This document shows positions 20,967 through 32,655 of a DNA stretch of 64,000 bases, one piece after another; the first letter of the stretch is position 1, and each line of letters opens with the position of its first letter. The DNA is from Agapetus fuscipes (lineage: Eukaryota > Arthropoda > Insecta > Trichoptera > Glossosomatidae). The DNA is taken from NCBI GenBank assembly GCA_951799405.1, contig OX637346.1:11555215-11619214 (forward strand). Reading direction: 5' to 3'. The notes under the pieces were generated by a model. The model was not told where the DNA came from. It searched no databases and was given only the letters and a program-made list of their open reading frames with translations. The position numbers were made by a program, and so were the translations under genes.

Positions 20967-21911
20967 TACCTATTCAGAAGGTTAATCTCCTTTTTTTCTT
21001 GATTTTCTTGATTTTGATCTTCCTATCTGTGATTCACAAAAAACCTTAATTTCTGCTCGTTGATTCTGCAATGAGGACGTCCTGCTATCCTTTTACTATT
21101 TGTTAGGTCTTCCAACTGGGCGCTGATGTATTAGTAAATCATTAGCTACGATGTGTACAATTCTTTCATGACTCGCTCATATCGTAGATTGTACGTACAA
21201 ACTATAAATTCTATCTAACATTAATATGGAAATAAAATTGATGTTATTTATTTAAAGCATTTTTACGATTTACATATGAGATATTTAAGGTAGAAAATAA
21301 GGTAGAGAATGCACGTCTTATGGAATCTCAACTAAATTAATTGCACAAACTAATCGACGACGTGAACAAACTTTATAGTGTATCAAAGTCAAGATACGTA
21401 TCAACACATCCGAGATTGCTTCCCGAAGTTTGCAGAAGTAATTTCCATCGCACTAAGCATCGATACCGTCTTCCAGGTAATTTAAATGAATCGTCTTCCC
21501 CGGTGTATGCGGGCGCGTGATATCAGGAACCAGCGCACTCACTCCCTGCCATCTGCTCGTACTCGTATTATTCCTACCTTAATCGTTCGAGGACAAAGAC
21601 TTTTCATAAAACAATTACTTTTAAAATATTCGGCCGTATTATTTTGTCCCTTTGAAGTTATTTAATCGACGTGAACGTTCTCCTCCACGAATTTGCATTG
21701 AAGTATCTCATTAGCCATGCAAATGTCTCGTACTTTTTTATTTATTTGAACAGCATAATATTACAACCAGTCAAAATCCAACGGGAAAAATATCGTACTA
21801 GTTGTATTTACCTGGGGAACTAGGAATCATTATTATTTCATGTATTTTAATAAATAAATCATTCAATTAACTAATGCTGTTTGCTTTTCCTTTGGTAGAA
21901 AAATATAAAAA
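20967..21911. other. No gene recognised
   Basis: A+T-rich. One TACGAGTA octamer at 21,560 (minus orientation). No repeat family recognised. Confidence 0.4.
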
Positions 21912-22238
21912 CGCAACGCAACTAAGCTGCACATAAAGTGTAACTTTTTGCCTGCGTTATCTCCGAAAGGGTCGCATGTGGCGATTCGAGACCTATTTAT
22001 TTTTCGGGGTAAGGGGGCTGGCTTCACACCAACCACTTTCCCTGGAAGGGGGGCTTCCCAGATCCCAGGGGGGCTGGTTCTCATTTCTTTTGAAGGATGA
22101 GTACACCTTGCCGGTATTTATTTTGAGTTTGAAATAGACACCAAAACGGAAAATCATTTCTGACACCCTCCGGTGGGGATTGAACCCTTGCTCTCGGCAT
22201 GAAATGCAAGCATTCTACCAACTGAGCTACTGAGCTTC
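21912..22238 (-). mobile_element. SINE-A, copy 2
   Basis: Full-length minus-strand copy. The inverse of the A box (CCAACTGAGCTA) is at about 22,220-22,231, with a mutated B box (GGATTGAACCC) upstream of it. The conserved GTCGCATGTGGCGA part of the 3' end is near 21,970. Direct homopurine changes (GGGGGGCTGG) are private to this copy. Confidence 0.88.
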
Positions 22239-23141
22239 ATAAATAAGAAATAATAGTGAATTGAAACTCTGATTTTTTTTATAATAAATCTTTACGTATT
22301 TGTCATTTTTAGAAAAGAAAACTGCTTTAATTTATTGAAACCATCCACTATCTCTTCTTCCGACGTATAGTTCTATGTATGAATAGCTATATTTTACGGG
22401 CTGTCCAGTATTTTTTGACTGGATTATTGTTAGAAATAAATAAAATATTTCTATTCAACATCCTTGACTGTCAAGTGTAAGGGTTGTGCGGCACAATGAG
22501 TTAACTGCGCATTCACATGTAAGGGCTTCATGCAGAGGCTCTGAAAGGGCTGTCGGAGCCTGTAATCCGTTTGCCCGCGCGCAAGATGGCCTCAGGTCTT
22601 TTCTTTAATGTCTTTCGCTTGTCGCTCCCCGAGAGTGGCACTCACTACATGAATTATTTAGAATACACGTTTCCCGTTTTACTGCGCCCGCCGTGTACAA
22701 CCCGCTTGAGCAAAGCATTTCAGGAAGAAAAGCCCGATTCAGGAAAACTTGAAAAAACACACGTCCTCACTTAGCGTGCCGTATTTTGTTTCAATTTCGT
22801 GTTTTATGAAAGCAATAAAATGCTCTTGCATTCTAAAATTTACATAATTCAACGTGCAACTTGATATTAAACTTTGTACTGGTATTGTTGTATAATATAG
22901 TCATTGGTTGTTGATATAAAAAAAGTCTTATAGATATTTGAACTACACATGGTAGGTATAACACTTGAAAGAAATCTTGGTTTAGTCGATACAACAAGAG
23001 AAATTTCGTGCCTTACTAAACGGCAAATGAATGTTCCAATGATCCAAAGGGAAAGTTAAAATGGAATTGTACTCAGCAAATATATTTTACCAAGCGATTG
23101 TGTTATCAGTGAGCTAATAATTGTTGTGATAGAATTGTTTC
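22239..23141. other. No gene recognised
   Basis: A GC-richer part lies at 22,490-22,750. The 67-residue frame there has no domain. The rest is A+T-rich. Confidence 0.4.
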
Positions 23142-23346
23142 TTGACTTTGCCAATGTCACCCCTGTTACAGGGAAGGACGGCAAGAGTTGCAGGGTGTAT
23201 GTTCATTTGAGATTTGGTTTTTATGTTGTAGGCTCACATGAGGCATGTGCAAGCGCGAACTTGTACATGTCTGGTTGTGAGAATGCATGTAATGTGAATC
23301 TCCAATGTAACATATCTTTGCAACTTAGATTAGATTAGATTAGACT
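23142..23346 (+). repeat. RTE 3' tail copy
   Basis: 5'-truncated copy starting at GACTTTGCCAATGTCACCCC and ending in a (TTAGA)n-type microsatellite tail, the normal terminus of this family. Confidence 0.85.
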
Positions 23347-23349
23347 AAT

Positions 23350-23560
23350 TGGTGTGAGGCTCCCCATGCTGTAAAAACTTGTTCCACTTTTGCCGATGGA
23401 GGGACAGGAGTTGCAAAGACTATGTTCATGTGAGGTTTGGCTTATTTTGTGCTTACACATGCATGTGTAAGCGTGAAATTACATGTGCCTACGTGTAGGT
23501 GTGCATCAAACATAAACCCTAAATGGCAATATATATTTGCAACTTAGATTATAGATTATG
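23350..23560 (+). repeat. RTE 3' tail copy, tandem with the previous one
   Basis: Starts GGTGTGAGGCTCCCCATGC, carries a deletion across the CAGGGAAGG block and ends GCAACTTAGATTATAGATTA. Head-to-tail with 23,142-23,346 and quite diverged from it, so this is a second insertion into the tail or an old tandem. Confidence 0.75.
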
Positions 23561-24159
23561 AATAAAGTGAATAAAAATTAAATGTAAAATAGTAATGAAA
23601 TAGTTGTTCGCGTACACCATAATTGTAAATACATATTTTATGTAGTTCTATTCACTTCATTAAGGCGTACATTTAACTGTAAAATTTTCAAATCCTACCT
23701 GCTTTGTCGTAGCCTGAGCATTACCTTCATTAATTAAAAAATAGAAGTTGTTCGTGCATGAAACGATACGCGTTTTCCTAAACAAATAAAACTAACCCCA
23801 CCTGGATTAAGAATTTATTCCACCTAGATTACACAACCGATGTAGATTACATTTTACAACGTACAGCGGCAGTTTTCAATTTGTTTGTCCATTGCACCAC
23901 ACTCAAGCTTTCTCAAGAAAAAATCTCAAGGCGCTAAACTCATTATCATTTTATATTTTGAGTATCAATCGATATTATGTTTGTTTTAACCTCTGTCAAT
24001 ATTGTATACTCATTTTTTCCCTTGCTTTCTATTGATTTCTTGCCCTAAGTATTTTCACTACCATTAAACTACCTATTCAATGGAAAAATATGTTAAATTG
24101 TAAATAGAAAGCTCTTGTCTTGAATAGAAAAAAAATTGTCGAATTGGTCCAAACGAATA
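23561..24159. other. No gene recognised
   Basis: A+T-rich with no recognisable repeat or frame. Confidence 0.4.
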
Positions 24160-24420
24160 ATTTTCCTTGATTCGCAGTCGGATAGAGTTTCCAAGAAGGA
24201 AAAAGAAGACCGTTTTTGGAGATCGAGCCTTCAAGGTGGCTGCTCCAACGATATGGAACGGCCTCCCAGATGACCTGCGCGAAATGGATCTGGAGAGTAC
24301 TTTTAGAAAGGGGTTGAAGACCCACCTGTTCGCGCGCTCATATGAGCAAGCGCCTTTGGGATGACCAAGAGTCATGAAAAGGCGCTATAAAAATATTGTA
24401 TTATTATTATTATTATTCGT
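24160..24420 (+). pseudogene. L2/CR1-like LINE ORF2, C-terminal fragment with 3' tail
   Basis: Plus-strand frame with the diagnostic C-terminal LINE residues FGDRAFKVAAPTIWNGLPDD followed by the FRKGLKTHLFARSY type ending, close to the terminus of the fragment at 57.2 kb. After the stop comes an AGCGCC..GGCGCT inverted pair and an (ATT)n tail. Everything upstream of about 65 codons is lost, as is usual for 5'-truncated insertions. Overlapping minus-strand frames are shadows. Confidence 0.85.
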
Positions 24421-25737
24421 TAATGAATCAATTTAGAAAAAAAAATCAGCGTTTTAAAAATCGATGATTTAAATCATCATTTTCGGAATATAATATGTTT
24501 TTTACCTTAAATATATAACAATAAGAGTTGCACAATGCCTTGACAATTTTTCTGTTTCTAGATTTGAAGCGCTATTCTGCTAAATTCCTTACTTTTTGGA
24601 TATCAATCCAAGTCGGAGCTTGCTAGCGCTTGCAGAAGAACTCCATAGATAAAAAAATAACTACATATTAGTTTTGGACACGAATCGTTATCTCGTCGCC
24701 TTAAGGTCGTAAAAAAATGAGCAGAAAAGTGCTCCTGGTACCCCTTGTGACACCCAATTTGAGAACCTTTAGCCTACAACGCGGCGTAGCGCCAGAACAA
24801 AGCTCGTTATTTGCATACAGCCGTGAGCGTGTACGGCTGCAGAAAGTATTATGTGTACTGATCCAGAGCTCCAAGTGCGGGGTGGTTTTATTTGATTTAC
24901 TTGGCCGGTAAGAGGGCGCTCCTAATTTTCCAGCTTGTTAATCCAGCCACGGGCCGCACCTGACGCCCCCGCCCCCCCCCCCCCCAAACATCCCGCCTCC
25001 CCTTCCACACCACCCCCCGCTCCCTCTAGGCACAGCCTGCGGACGTCCGGTCGAGTAAATTGTATCGGCTCTTCCGGAGACCAAAAGCACGCCTCGGCGT
25101 CCTACAAATACTATCTCATTTGTATGTAGAACTCCGTTTCTTTCTTTACCTCAATAGATTTTAAACATAAAACATTGTATCATTGCATTTTTTTATCAAA
25201 ATAAAAATGTACTGACGCCATTAGTGTGTTATATAATTGAGGTTTACCTCATCAAATTTAGTTTCAGAGATACGTGTATCTTTGGCGTAGCAGCCTTGAT
25301 GTGTTGAGAACTCGATCATTTTAAGTTGGTGTTATTTCAGCTTGTGAATATAAAATTATGTAAATCATTTTTAACTCATGTCATTGTCCACTCTTTATCG
25401 TGGTATAAATCGTTGTATAGCGTATGTTAATTGTCGGTATGCAATTTTTCATTAGGAATATTCTCGAGTTTATTGTCAAATTCATTCTTAAAATCTCAAC
25501 ACTTTTTGTGAAGTGTTCAAATGACATTAAACCCTTTAGAACTGTAATTTTATCAGAATATAAATAAACATTAAGCACAAAATGCCGACCTTTTCTCTGG
25601 TATGTACCTAAGTGTGACACTCCATGAAGTTTTAATTATTACAAACCCTCTGTACATTTGTTAAGCTTGCTACAAAATGTAGCAGCAACATCCGGCGCCA
25701 TCTCTCTCCGTTGTCTCGGCGGGTTTTTCTAAGTCCC
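24421..25737. other. No gene recognised; C-rich tract
   Basis: 24,960-25,030 is a C-rich low-complexity tract including 14 consecutive C. The other frames here lack domains. Confidence 0.45.
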
Positions 25738-25903
25738 ACACCACTAGAGTATTAAACTGTACGTTTAAACTCAACAATAACGTTTCACCAAAAATGTTCA
25801 GAGATAAAAACGTTTGTACGAAGCCCTGTTTAAGTTTTCTTACACTTTTAGTTAAACACTATGGTTGGATTTCACAGTAATGTTGTGTGCTTGGGGCACT
25901 GTT
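25738..25903. repeat. HP hairpin repeat, copy 7
   Basis: The left end is eroded (AGAGTATTAAACTGTACG) and the right end TGTGCTTGGGGCACTG is clear. The arms include CGTTTCACCAAAAATG and TTAGTTAAACACTATGG. Confidence 0.8.
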
Positions 25904-26275
25904 CACACTCCGCCCCTATTCCTCATATCCCTTATCTGAAGGCGCTTGTTTGGCCGCGTGTTGGGATTTATATGTTTGCTAGTGAGGTCCCGCAGGAACC
26001 CTGGGCCCCAAAAACCACGCCAAGCTCACGAATTAATTTGTAATTAAATTTTTATGACCGTAATTAAAATGCAGCAGATTATGGGCGCCCGTAAATATCA
26101 CACGCCACCCCTAAATCTCAAAGATAACCATCCTAAATGGGCGGCCATTAAATTGATAAAACACGTTAAGAAATAATAACTGTAGTTACATGTAATTTAG
26201 ATATTTATAATTTGAGCTTTTAAAGATTTATTTTTACTTTTTACCTTATTCATACTTTGTTCACAACCATTTCAT

Positions 26276-26412
26276 TTAAGATTGGGTTTTTATGTTGTAA
26301 GTCTACATGTAGCGTGTGTAAGCGCGAACTTATACGTGTCTGCTTATGGGAATTCATTTAATATGAATCTTAAATGGAATATATCTTGGAAATTTTCATT
26401 TTAGATTGTAGA
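26276..26412 (+). repeat. RTE 3' tail copy, 5'-truncated
   Basis: Starts mid-consensus at TTAAGATTGGGTTTTTATG and shows GTGTAAGCGCGAACTTA. The terminal microsatellite is degraded. Confidence 0.75.
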
Positions 26413-27611
26413 CCCTACTCTTTTTGCATACCTATACGCATGATTCATTATTATAAATTAAGCTTAAATTAAACGAAATGGGATAAAAAATTGTAAAATT
26501 GAACTATTAGTTTATTCAAGAATAAATATTAAATTAAGTATTTATCATTACAGTAGCCATCTGTGCTCACGTCCATTTGGCAAACCAGGAAACTGGAGAT
26601 CGATATCGACATAGATTGGTTTCACTTTAGATTTTCTCAATCTTCTTAGTCCCGGGGGGGCTTACCCTATCTTCACATGAAATTAAAGCCTGCTCCTCTG
26701 GGAACACGAAAATCCTCAACGCAATAAAGCGGCTTACGTGAAATAAGTTACCTGACCTATAAAACAAACGCTCAAGTCGACAATGCTGACTTTGGCTTAT
26801 TTTTCTCTTGTATCTGCATCTAATTCTTCCGCTTAGTAAAAACCATGTCCAGAATTTTCTCCATTGTTTGGTTGTCTGCCAGGAAGATAGGTTCATGTCG
26901 TAGCCCTTGCCTACATGATGACAACAGAAGCGTCTTCGTACTCTTCCCCATCTTAAACAAAAACTTCGACTTTTTTATACTGCGATTTGATTAATACAAT
27001 GTAGTTGTACATTTAGATAAAATCCCATAGGCGTGTCAGTTTAAATTATGAAGAACTAGAACACAACAGAACATTACACAAAAGATAGCGTAGCCATGGT
27101 AGAGGTAAGTCACCTAAGGCGCTGGCAAACAATGGTAAGGTCGACTCGGAGAATTATGTTAGACTCTCATATAATTTCTTTGCGCACAACTTACTCTGAA
27201 AACTCAAGCAAAGACAATACCATTTTGAGCTTCAAGTAATTATTATAGTGAAAATTTAAAAAGTCCATGTAGTATGTGTGTCAATCCAACACAGGCCATT
27301 TTGAACGTGAATATTTTGGCAGTGAAAATAAAAGCAGTGTTTATTGGAATTGTTCCTTAAATTAAAAATATTAGTAAATATTTTTTCTTCTTTGCTATCA
27401 ACAAATTCGACTTCGATTAATTATTGTTCCGCACTGTTACGAACGGATGTTTTTATGTCTCTATATTTAATACGCATTTGTTGAAGACAAATATTGTTTA
27501 TTCGCCACAACTATAAATATTTCTGATACTATATATATATATTTCTGACTTTTTTTGTATAGATTTCTTTGTAAGGTTTTGTTCTTTTATATATTTAAAT
27601 GTAATTTTTTA
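26413..27611. other. No gene recognised (1.2 kb)
   Basis: A minus-strand 89-residue frame (26,627-26,896) crosses a GC-richer segment. An alternative minus-strand frame reads ADNQTMEKILDMV, faintly LINE-like, but too short to claim. Confidence 0.35.
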
Positions 27612-27862
27612 TTCATATTCCTTGACTTATAGGTTGGTATGAGGCTGACCACCCATACTTTCACTTTGCCAATGTTACCCCTGTTTCAGGGAAGGTCGGC
27701 AAAAGTTGTGGGGCTTATGTTCATTTGAGGTTTGGATTTTATTTGTAAGTACACATTCAGCATTTGTAAGCGCGAACTACACTTGTTGGTTTGTGGGCTT
27801 ACATCTGAGAGCTTTAAATGAATATATCCTTGCAACTTAGATTATAGATTATAGATAGACTA
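27612..27862 (+). repeat. RTE 3' tail copy, nearly complete
   Basis: From CATATTCCTTGACTTATAGG to the TTATAGATTATAGA tail. The 15-20 bases before the usual start (AAATGTAATTTT) also resemble the LINE 3' UTR at 32.56 kb, supporting that the tail and the UTR are one unit. Confidence 0.88.
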
Positions 27863-28147
27863 TAAACAATATATTCAATAAACCATAAGATAATGTATTG
27901 TATTGCAGTAGATACATTACTGTTCCACTATGATTATGACTTTATTTTCTCCTTTCCGTCAAGTGAAGGATGAATGAAAACAAATTTAGATAATTGAGCA
28001 ACACTTTCTCAGGGCGTTCAAAGTCTCCAAATATTTGCCTTCATTTTGGTCTTCGCGTGCCTGTCTTTTAAATATACATGGCAAAAGGAAGTGCATGCAC
28101 TGATGTCCATCTACGGCTTGGTTTGCCTCTTGCCTTTATGCAGGCTT

Positions 28148-28306
28148 GTACCTCAAGCATAAATGTTCAGTTTATACTCAATCATAGAGTTTTACCAAAA
28201 ATTATTAAAATGAAAACGCTCACTAGACCTTTCGTTTTAGTTTCTATATATTTTTTGCAGACGTTATTTTAGAGTTTTAACGAAATGCTTCATACTTGAG
28301 GTACGG
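28148..28306. repeat. HP hairpin repeat, copy 8
   Basis: Both ends kept: GTACCTCAAGCATAAATG and CATACTTGAGGTAC. The centre is AAAACGCTCACTAGACC. Note the compensated change: CCTC in one end pairs with GAGG in the other. Confidence 0.88.
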
Positions 28307-28383
28307 GCCTCTGAAATCCTTATCGTAGGCCACGCGCTCTACGTTGGGTCGATTTACGCCTGTTGAGACATCGTTTGTTCCTC

Positions 28384-28540
28384 GTACACCAAGTATAAAC
28401 TTTCGTCTAAACTGAACCATAGAGTTTACCAAAAGATTGTAAGAAACTTAAACAGCGACTATAGTGAAGGTTTTAGATTCGGTACATTTTTTATTAAACG
28501 CTTTGGTTGAGTAACCTTAAACTTTTATACTTGGGGTACT
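28384..28540. repeat. HP hairpin repeat, copy 9
   Basis: Both ends kept: GTACACCAAGTATAAAC and TTATACTTGGGGTACT. It lies only 77 bp after copy 8. Confidence 0.88.
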
Positions 28541-29263
28541 GGTTATTCATCCCGGGTCCCCTAATCGCGGCTGCATCTCCATTAGAATACGTTTTACGGG
28601 CTTGTTGACCGTCTTTATGTCTTTTTGAGTTTCCGTGGGTCCACTGACTCCTAAATACACCCCCGGGTGTCTTTACATTATTTTAATGGGAATAAAATTC
28701 TTTGGACGTACTTACTTTCATCTGCAAGTTTTTTTGAGTGTGTAGAACAAAAAACACGGTAATGTTTCCCGTTAAAATTACGAAATGAAAAAAACTTTTA
28801 TTGCAAATGAATATTTTTGAGCTTTATCTCAATTAAATCTTATTTATTTGATTCCATGTTTTATGTTGGAGATGAGTTCAAACTAGAAATTGGCATACGT
28901 GTATAAGATTTCCCATGAAAAGTTAAGTTCAAAATCAGTAAATGAAGCAATACTTCCTTAGAAATAAGAACGACTTGAGAAATACCCACTAAAATCTGAT
29001 TTAACTTTTTGGCCACTCAATATTTTTTTATACTTTTCTATTCTCGTCGAGGACTATAAAATGGCCTCATTTAAGCCTGCTCAAAACTATTGTTCATCAA
29101 CAACCATATTTTACGAAGTTTGATTCACTTTTGGAGATTGGCTTTAATAATACAAAATTAATGGAATGTCCAAGAGTTACACGGTTTGTTGGTATATGTA
29201 TATTTTTACGAGTATGTCTTATCTGTTCCTCAAAATGGTCAAAAACAAATTTAAACACTGCAT
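28541..29263. other. No gene recognised
   Basis: A+T-rich. One TACGAGTA octamer at 29,207. No coding or repeat signal. Confidence 0.4.
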
Positions 29264-29265
29264 TA

Positions 29266-29590
29266 CCGGTCGATAGCTCAGTTGGTAGAGTGCTTGCATT
29301 CTATCCCGTGAGCTTGGGTTCGAATCCCACCGAGGAAGGTGTCAGACATGATTTCCTTTTTCGGTGTTTATTTCAAACCCCATAATAAAATACCGGCAAG
29401 GTTTAAGCAGCCTTCACAAGAAATGAGTACCAGCCCCCTCGGGAGCTGGGAAACCCCCACTTCAACTGAAGTGGTTGGCGTAAGGCCAGCCCCGTTACCT
29501 GTAAAAATAAATAGGTTCAACTCGCCACATGCGACCCCTTCGGGGATAGCGCGGCAAGAAGTTACACTATATGTGTAGCTTAGTTGCGTA
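29266..29590 (+). mobile_element. SINE-A, copy 3 (best preserved)
   Basis: A box TAGCTCAGTTGG at 29,274-29,285 and B box GGTTCGAATCC at 29,317-29,327 are both perfect matches to Pol III consensus. The body includes GTGTTTATTTCAAACCC, CTTCACAAGAAATGAG, CCACTTCAACTGAAGTGG (itself a hairpin) and the 3' end CGACCCCTTCGGGG..TTACACTATATGTGTAGC. This copy is the best reference for the family. Confidence 0.93.
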
Positions 29591-29953
29591 TTCCTTCTGA
29601 TAAGTTTATTAAAACTGTTTATATTTCATCAGGATTTTAATTTTGAATTAGCATCCACGCTAGTTGGATACTGTTTGAAGTGCCTCACTTGCCACAAGTA
29701 CAATTCCTCGAAGCAAGATCACAGTCGTAGCTGAATAATATATGCGGGATCTCTCTAAGCAATTACTCCACGTGTAGCGCTTCCTTCCGGATCGGAACAT
29801 AAGCAATTCCCTCCACCTCTTCTATACCTGGCTCTCCTACAGCGTATTGTGCTCACCACTCACCTTCGTCGTATTTGAAACTTTCGGGTCATTAATGAAC
29901 ACGCCGGCAGCGAATAAGAGACACCGCAAAAGCAAGCAACGATTCCCTCTGCT

Positions 29954-30106
29954 GTACCTCAAGCATATAACCATCCGTTGAAACTCAACCAGAACGTTTC
30001 ACTGAAACTAAAACGCTTTCTAGAGGAGCTGTTTCAGTTATCATACATTTTTTGCTTTAAACGCTATGGCAGAGTTGGTCCGTAAAGTTTTATCCTTAGG
30101 GTGCTG
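29954..30106. repeat. HP hairpin repeat, copy 10
   Basis: Left end GTACCTCAAGCATATAACC, right end TTATCCTTAGGGTGCTGG, with the central AAACGCTTTCTAGAGGAGC. Confidence 0.8.
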
Positions 30107-31682
30107 GTAATCTGAACAAGCTACCTCCAGCCATTTCTGGAACTGTTTCACTAGTTGTCTGTACGAAAGATGTAGAGTAACAGCCACATCCCAACCTGCT
30201 GGGATAAACTTCAGCAATCTTTGAACAAAAAACGATTGTTTCAATTGTCGATTTTTACTCTTATAGTCCGGTCATAAGGTTTTTTTGAACTATAAATGTA
30301 AATCTAGTTTTTTTTAATAATTATGTAGCTTAGACTTGTAAGTTTTACTTGTAAAAAGGGTTAACTGATTATTTGAAACGTAAATGCGGCTTCGTACGTA
30401 TTTTTGGGGAAAAAAGTGGTTACTCATATTTAATTTTCATCTAAAACTTAACCGTGAACCTTTTGTTCTTATAATTGAACAATAATATAGTTTTTTTTTT
30501 TCAAATAAAATTGATGGAAAATTTACATTTTCTCGCTAGTAAATGATATAAGAATAGAGCGTCACAATACTTTTTCTCCGCTGAAGAAAGCTTAACACAT
30601 CTTAGACAAAAAAAAAAAAACTTCAATTAAAAATATTTTAATGTTGTCTTAGCCCAGTTGTGAGCTTCCTCCCACGTCTGCATCTTTCACTTTTCCAAAT
30701 GGCGCTAATGCCTCCTTATACTTACGTAGAAGGACAAGCAAGCCTGGAACAGCTGATCGCCAAGTGACTCGTGCAATATTCAGACGTTCATTCCAAGGCT
30801 GACAAGTAATGGGACATAAGCCCGACGAGGAATTAGGGAATTCATTTGGAGGGATTATGGAATTACTTTTACGAGGCTTTTCTTTTTATCTTCGCTTCTT
30901 TTTTTTTTTAAACACATTTTTGCTTGTTCAACTTAGTGTAATGGGAGTTTGCACAATAATTATGTACTTACTTGGAAGTTTTTTTAAGAACAAAACATTG
31001 GAATTGAAAAAAGTATTAAATAATATTATGCGAATAAAATCGCTTTGCCAGTATTTCACAAAATGAAATTCACTTTTTGTTGAAAATAATTAATATTCAT
31101 TATTATGTAATACATAAGCGAATTTTTCAATAATCTTGCATTATTTTGTATACGTTGATGATGTTTTGGTCAAATCACCGATCATTTGTAGTTCAAACAG
31201 CCTCTGACTGTAATGTAAAACCAATAAAACCCATGTTTTATTAAAATGTAAACTGTGTTTTCATTTTGTTTTAATTTCACAAATGAGTGATTAACAAATA
31301 TTTTTCAAGCTGTAAATTTCACATGCATGAAATGAAGCGTCCCTGCTTGTTGACACAAAGCGTTAAAATACGTGGAAACTTTTTATGTTTTATTTTAATA
31401 ATGTATTAGTAGTAATACGGATTCTCCCCTAAATGACTTTGAAAGCGCTTCTGTCTGAATAGTTCCAGAATTAGAAAACAATTTTTGGAATATCATGCCA
31501 GAAAAATACCCTTAATCCGTGAAGGTAAATACAAAAGGGTTGGGCTAGAGTGTGAGTGGTATAAATTATTCCGGACGTTGTGTAATTAAAGCTTTTTTTT
31601 AATTAAATGAATTGTTAACTTTTGGAGCTTACTCAATTCAGTTTGAAGATTAAAAGGGAAATAAAATATTTTTTCAGGCAGT
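30107..31682. other. No gene recognised (1.6 kb)
   Basis: Very A+T-rich with homopolymer runs. A GC-richer 140-bp piece at 30,650-30,790 translates on the minus strand without a stop for about 45 residues but shows no recognisable domain. Confidence 0.4.
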
Positions 31683-31765
31683 GTTAAATAGGCTCAACTC
31701 GCCACATGCGACCCCTTCGGGGATAACGCGGCAAGAAGTTACACTATATGTGTAGCTTAGTTTGC
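31683..31765 (+). repeat. SINE-A 3'-end fragment
   Basis: Only the last 83 bp: CTCAACTCGCCACATGCGAC, CCCTTCGGGG and TTACACTATATGTGTAGC, nearly identical to copy 3. A 5'-truncated insertion. Confidence 0.9.
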
Positions 31766-32292
31766 ACAGCCCCAGAGAAAAAAAAAAATTCAGTAGAATA
31801 TATTTTCGATATCTACGTTTTACAAGTCATAAATAAATAGTTTATGAGAGTTATAACACGAGCAATATTGATTAATATTTCTTTATTTCTACTTTATGTG
31901 TTTAAGTATAAATTGTATGTACTTAAAATTTCATTAAACCTTTTACCTTTCCGTATGGTTGATCTTGTACCGGCTAACCCTACGAATAGGGATTTCTCTC
32001 TGGTATCTATTGTTGATGTCAAATGCTGAAGGGGTCGTAGAGGCAGTCAATGGCGACCGTTGGGGAATTTCATTTGAATGAGAGCACGGAAAACCCAAAT
32101 CAAACAGATAACCAGTTTAAGAGCGGCGAATGGATCGATCTTTGGAACGTGTCAGTCACTTCACAAAGGACTTACTTGTAGTAAAACACTGTATAAACAG
32201 CTACTGGGAAAGTACGAGATTTGTTTACAGAGCTGTTTGACTACTTTATGGTGTATTTACATAGGTAGGGAAAGTATTTTATTTATTTAGGG
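31766..32292. other. No gene recognised
   Basis: Short frames without domains. Confidence 0.4.
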
Positions 32293-32655
32293 CTAATCTA
32301 ATCTAATCTAATCTAAGCTGCAAAGATATATATCATTTAAGATTTATACTAAATGCATTCCCACAAGCAGATATGTATAATTTCGCGCTAACACATGCCG
32401 CATGTGGACCTACAATATAAAAACCCAATCTCAAATGAACATAAGCCTTGCAACTCTTGCCGTCCTTCCCTGAAACAGGGGTGACATTGGCAAAGTGAAC
32501 CAATTTTTATATTATGGGTGGTCAGCCGCATAACAACCTATAAGTCAAGGAACATACATGACAAATTACATTTTTTAAAATCAAAGAATAAAAATAACAA
32601 TATATACATGGACATAAAAAACTAAATCATAAAACCAAATTCACTTTAACAAACC

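Noticed and set aside
23325..23350. Telomere-like TTAGG array
   Set aside because: The unit is TTAGA/ATTAG-type and occurs only at the ends of RTE tails, so it is a LINE terminal microsatellite.
24960..25030. Regulatory G-quadruplex or gene promoter
   Set aside because: The C-rich tract is low complexity with no neighbouring gene; a simple sequence explanation suffices.
29266..29340. Functional tRNA gene
   Set aside because: The Pol III boxes are good, but the head is followed by the SINE body in every copy and the acceptor stem does not close.
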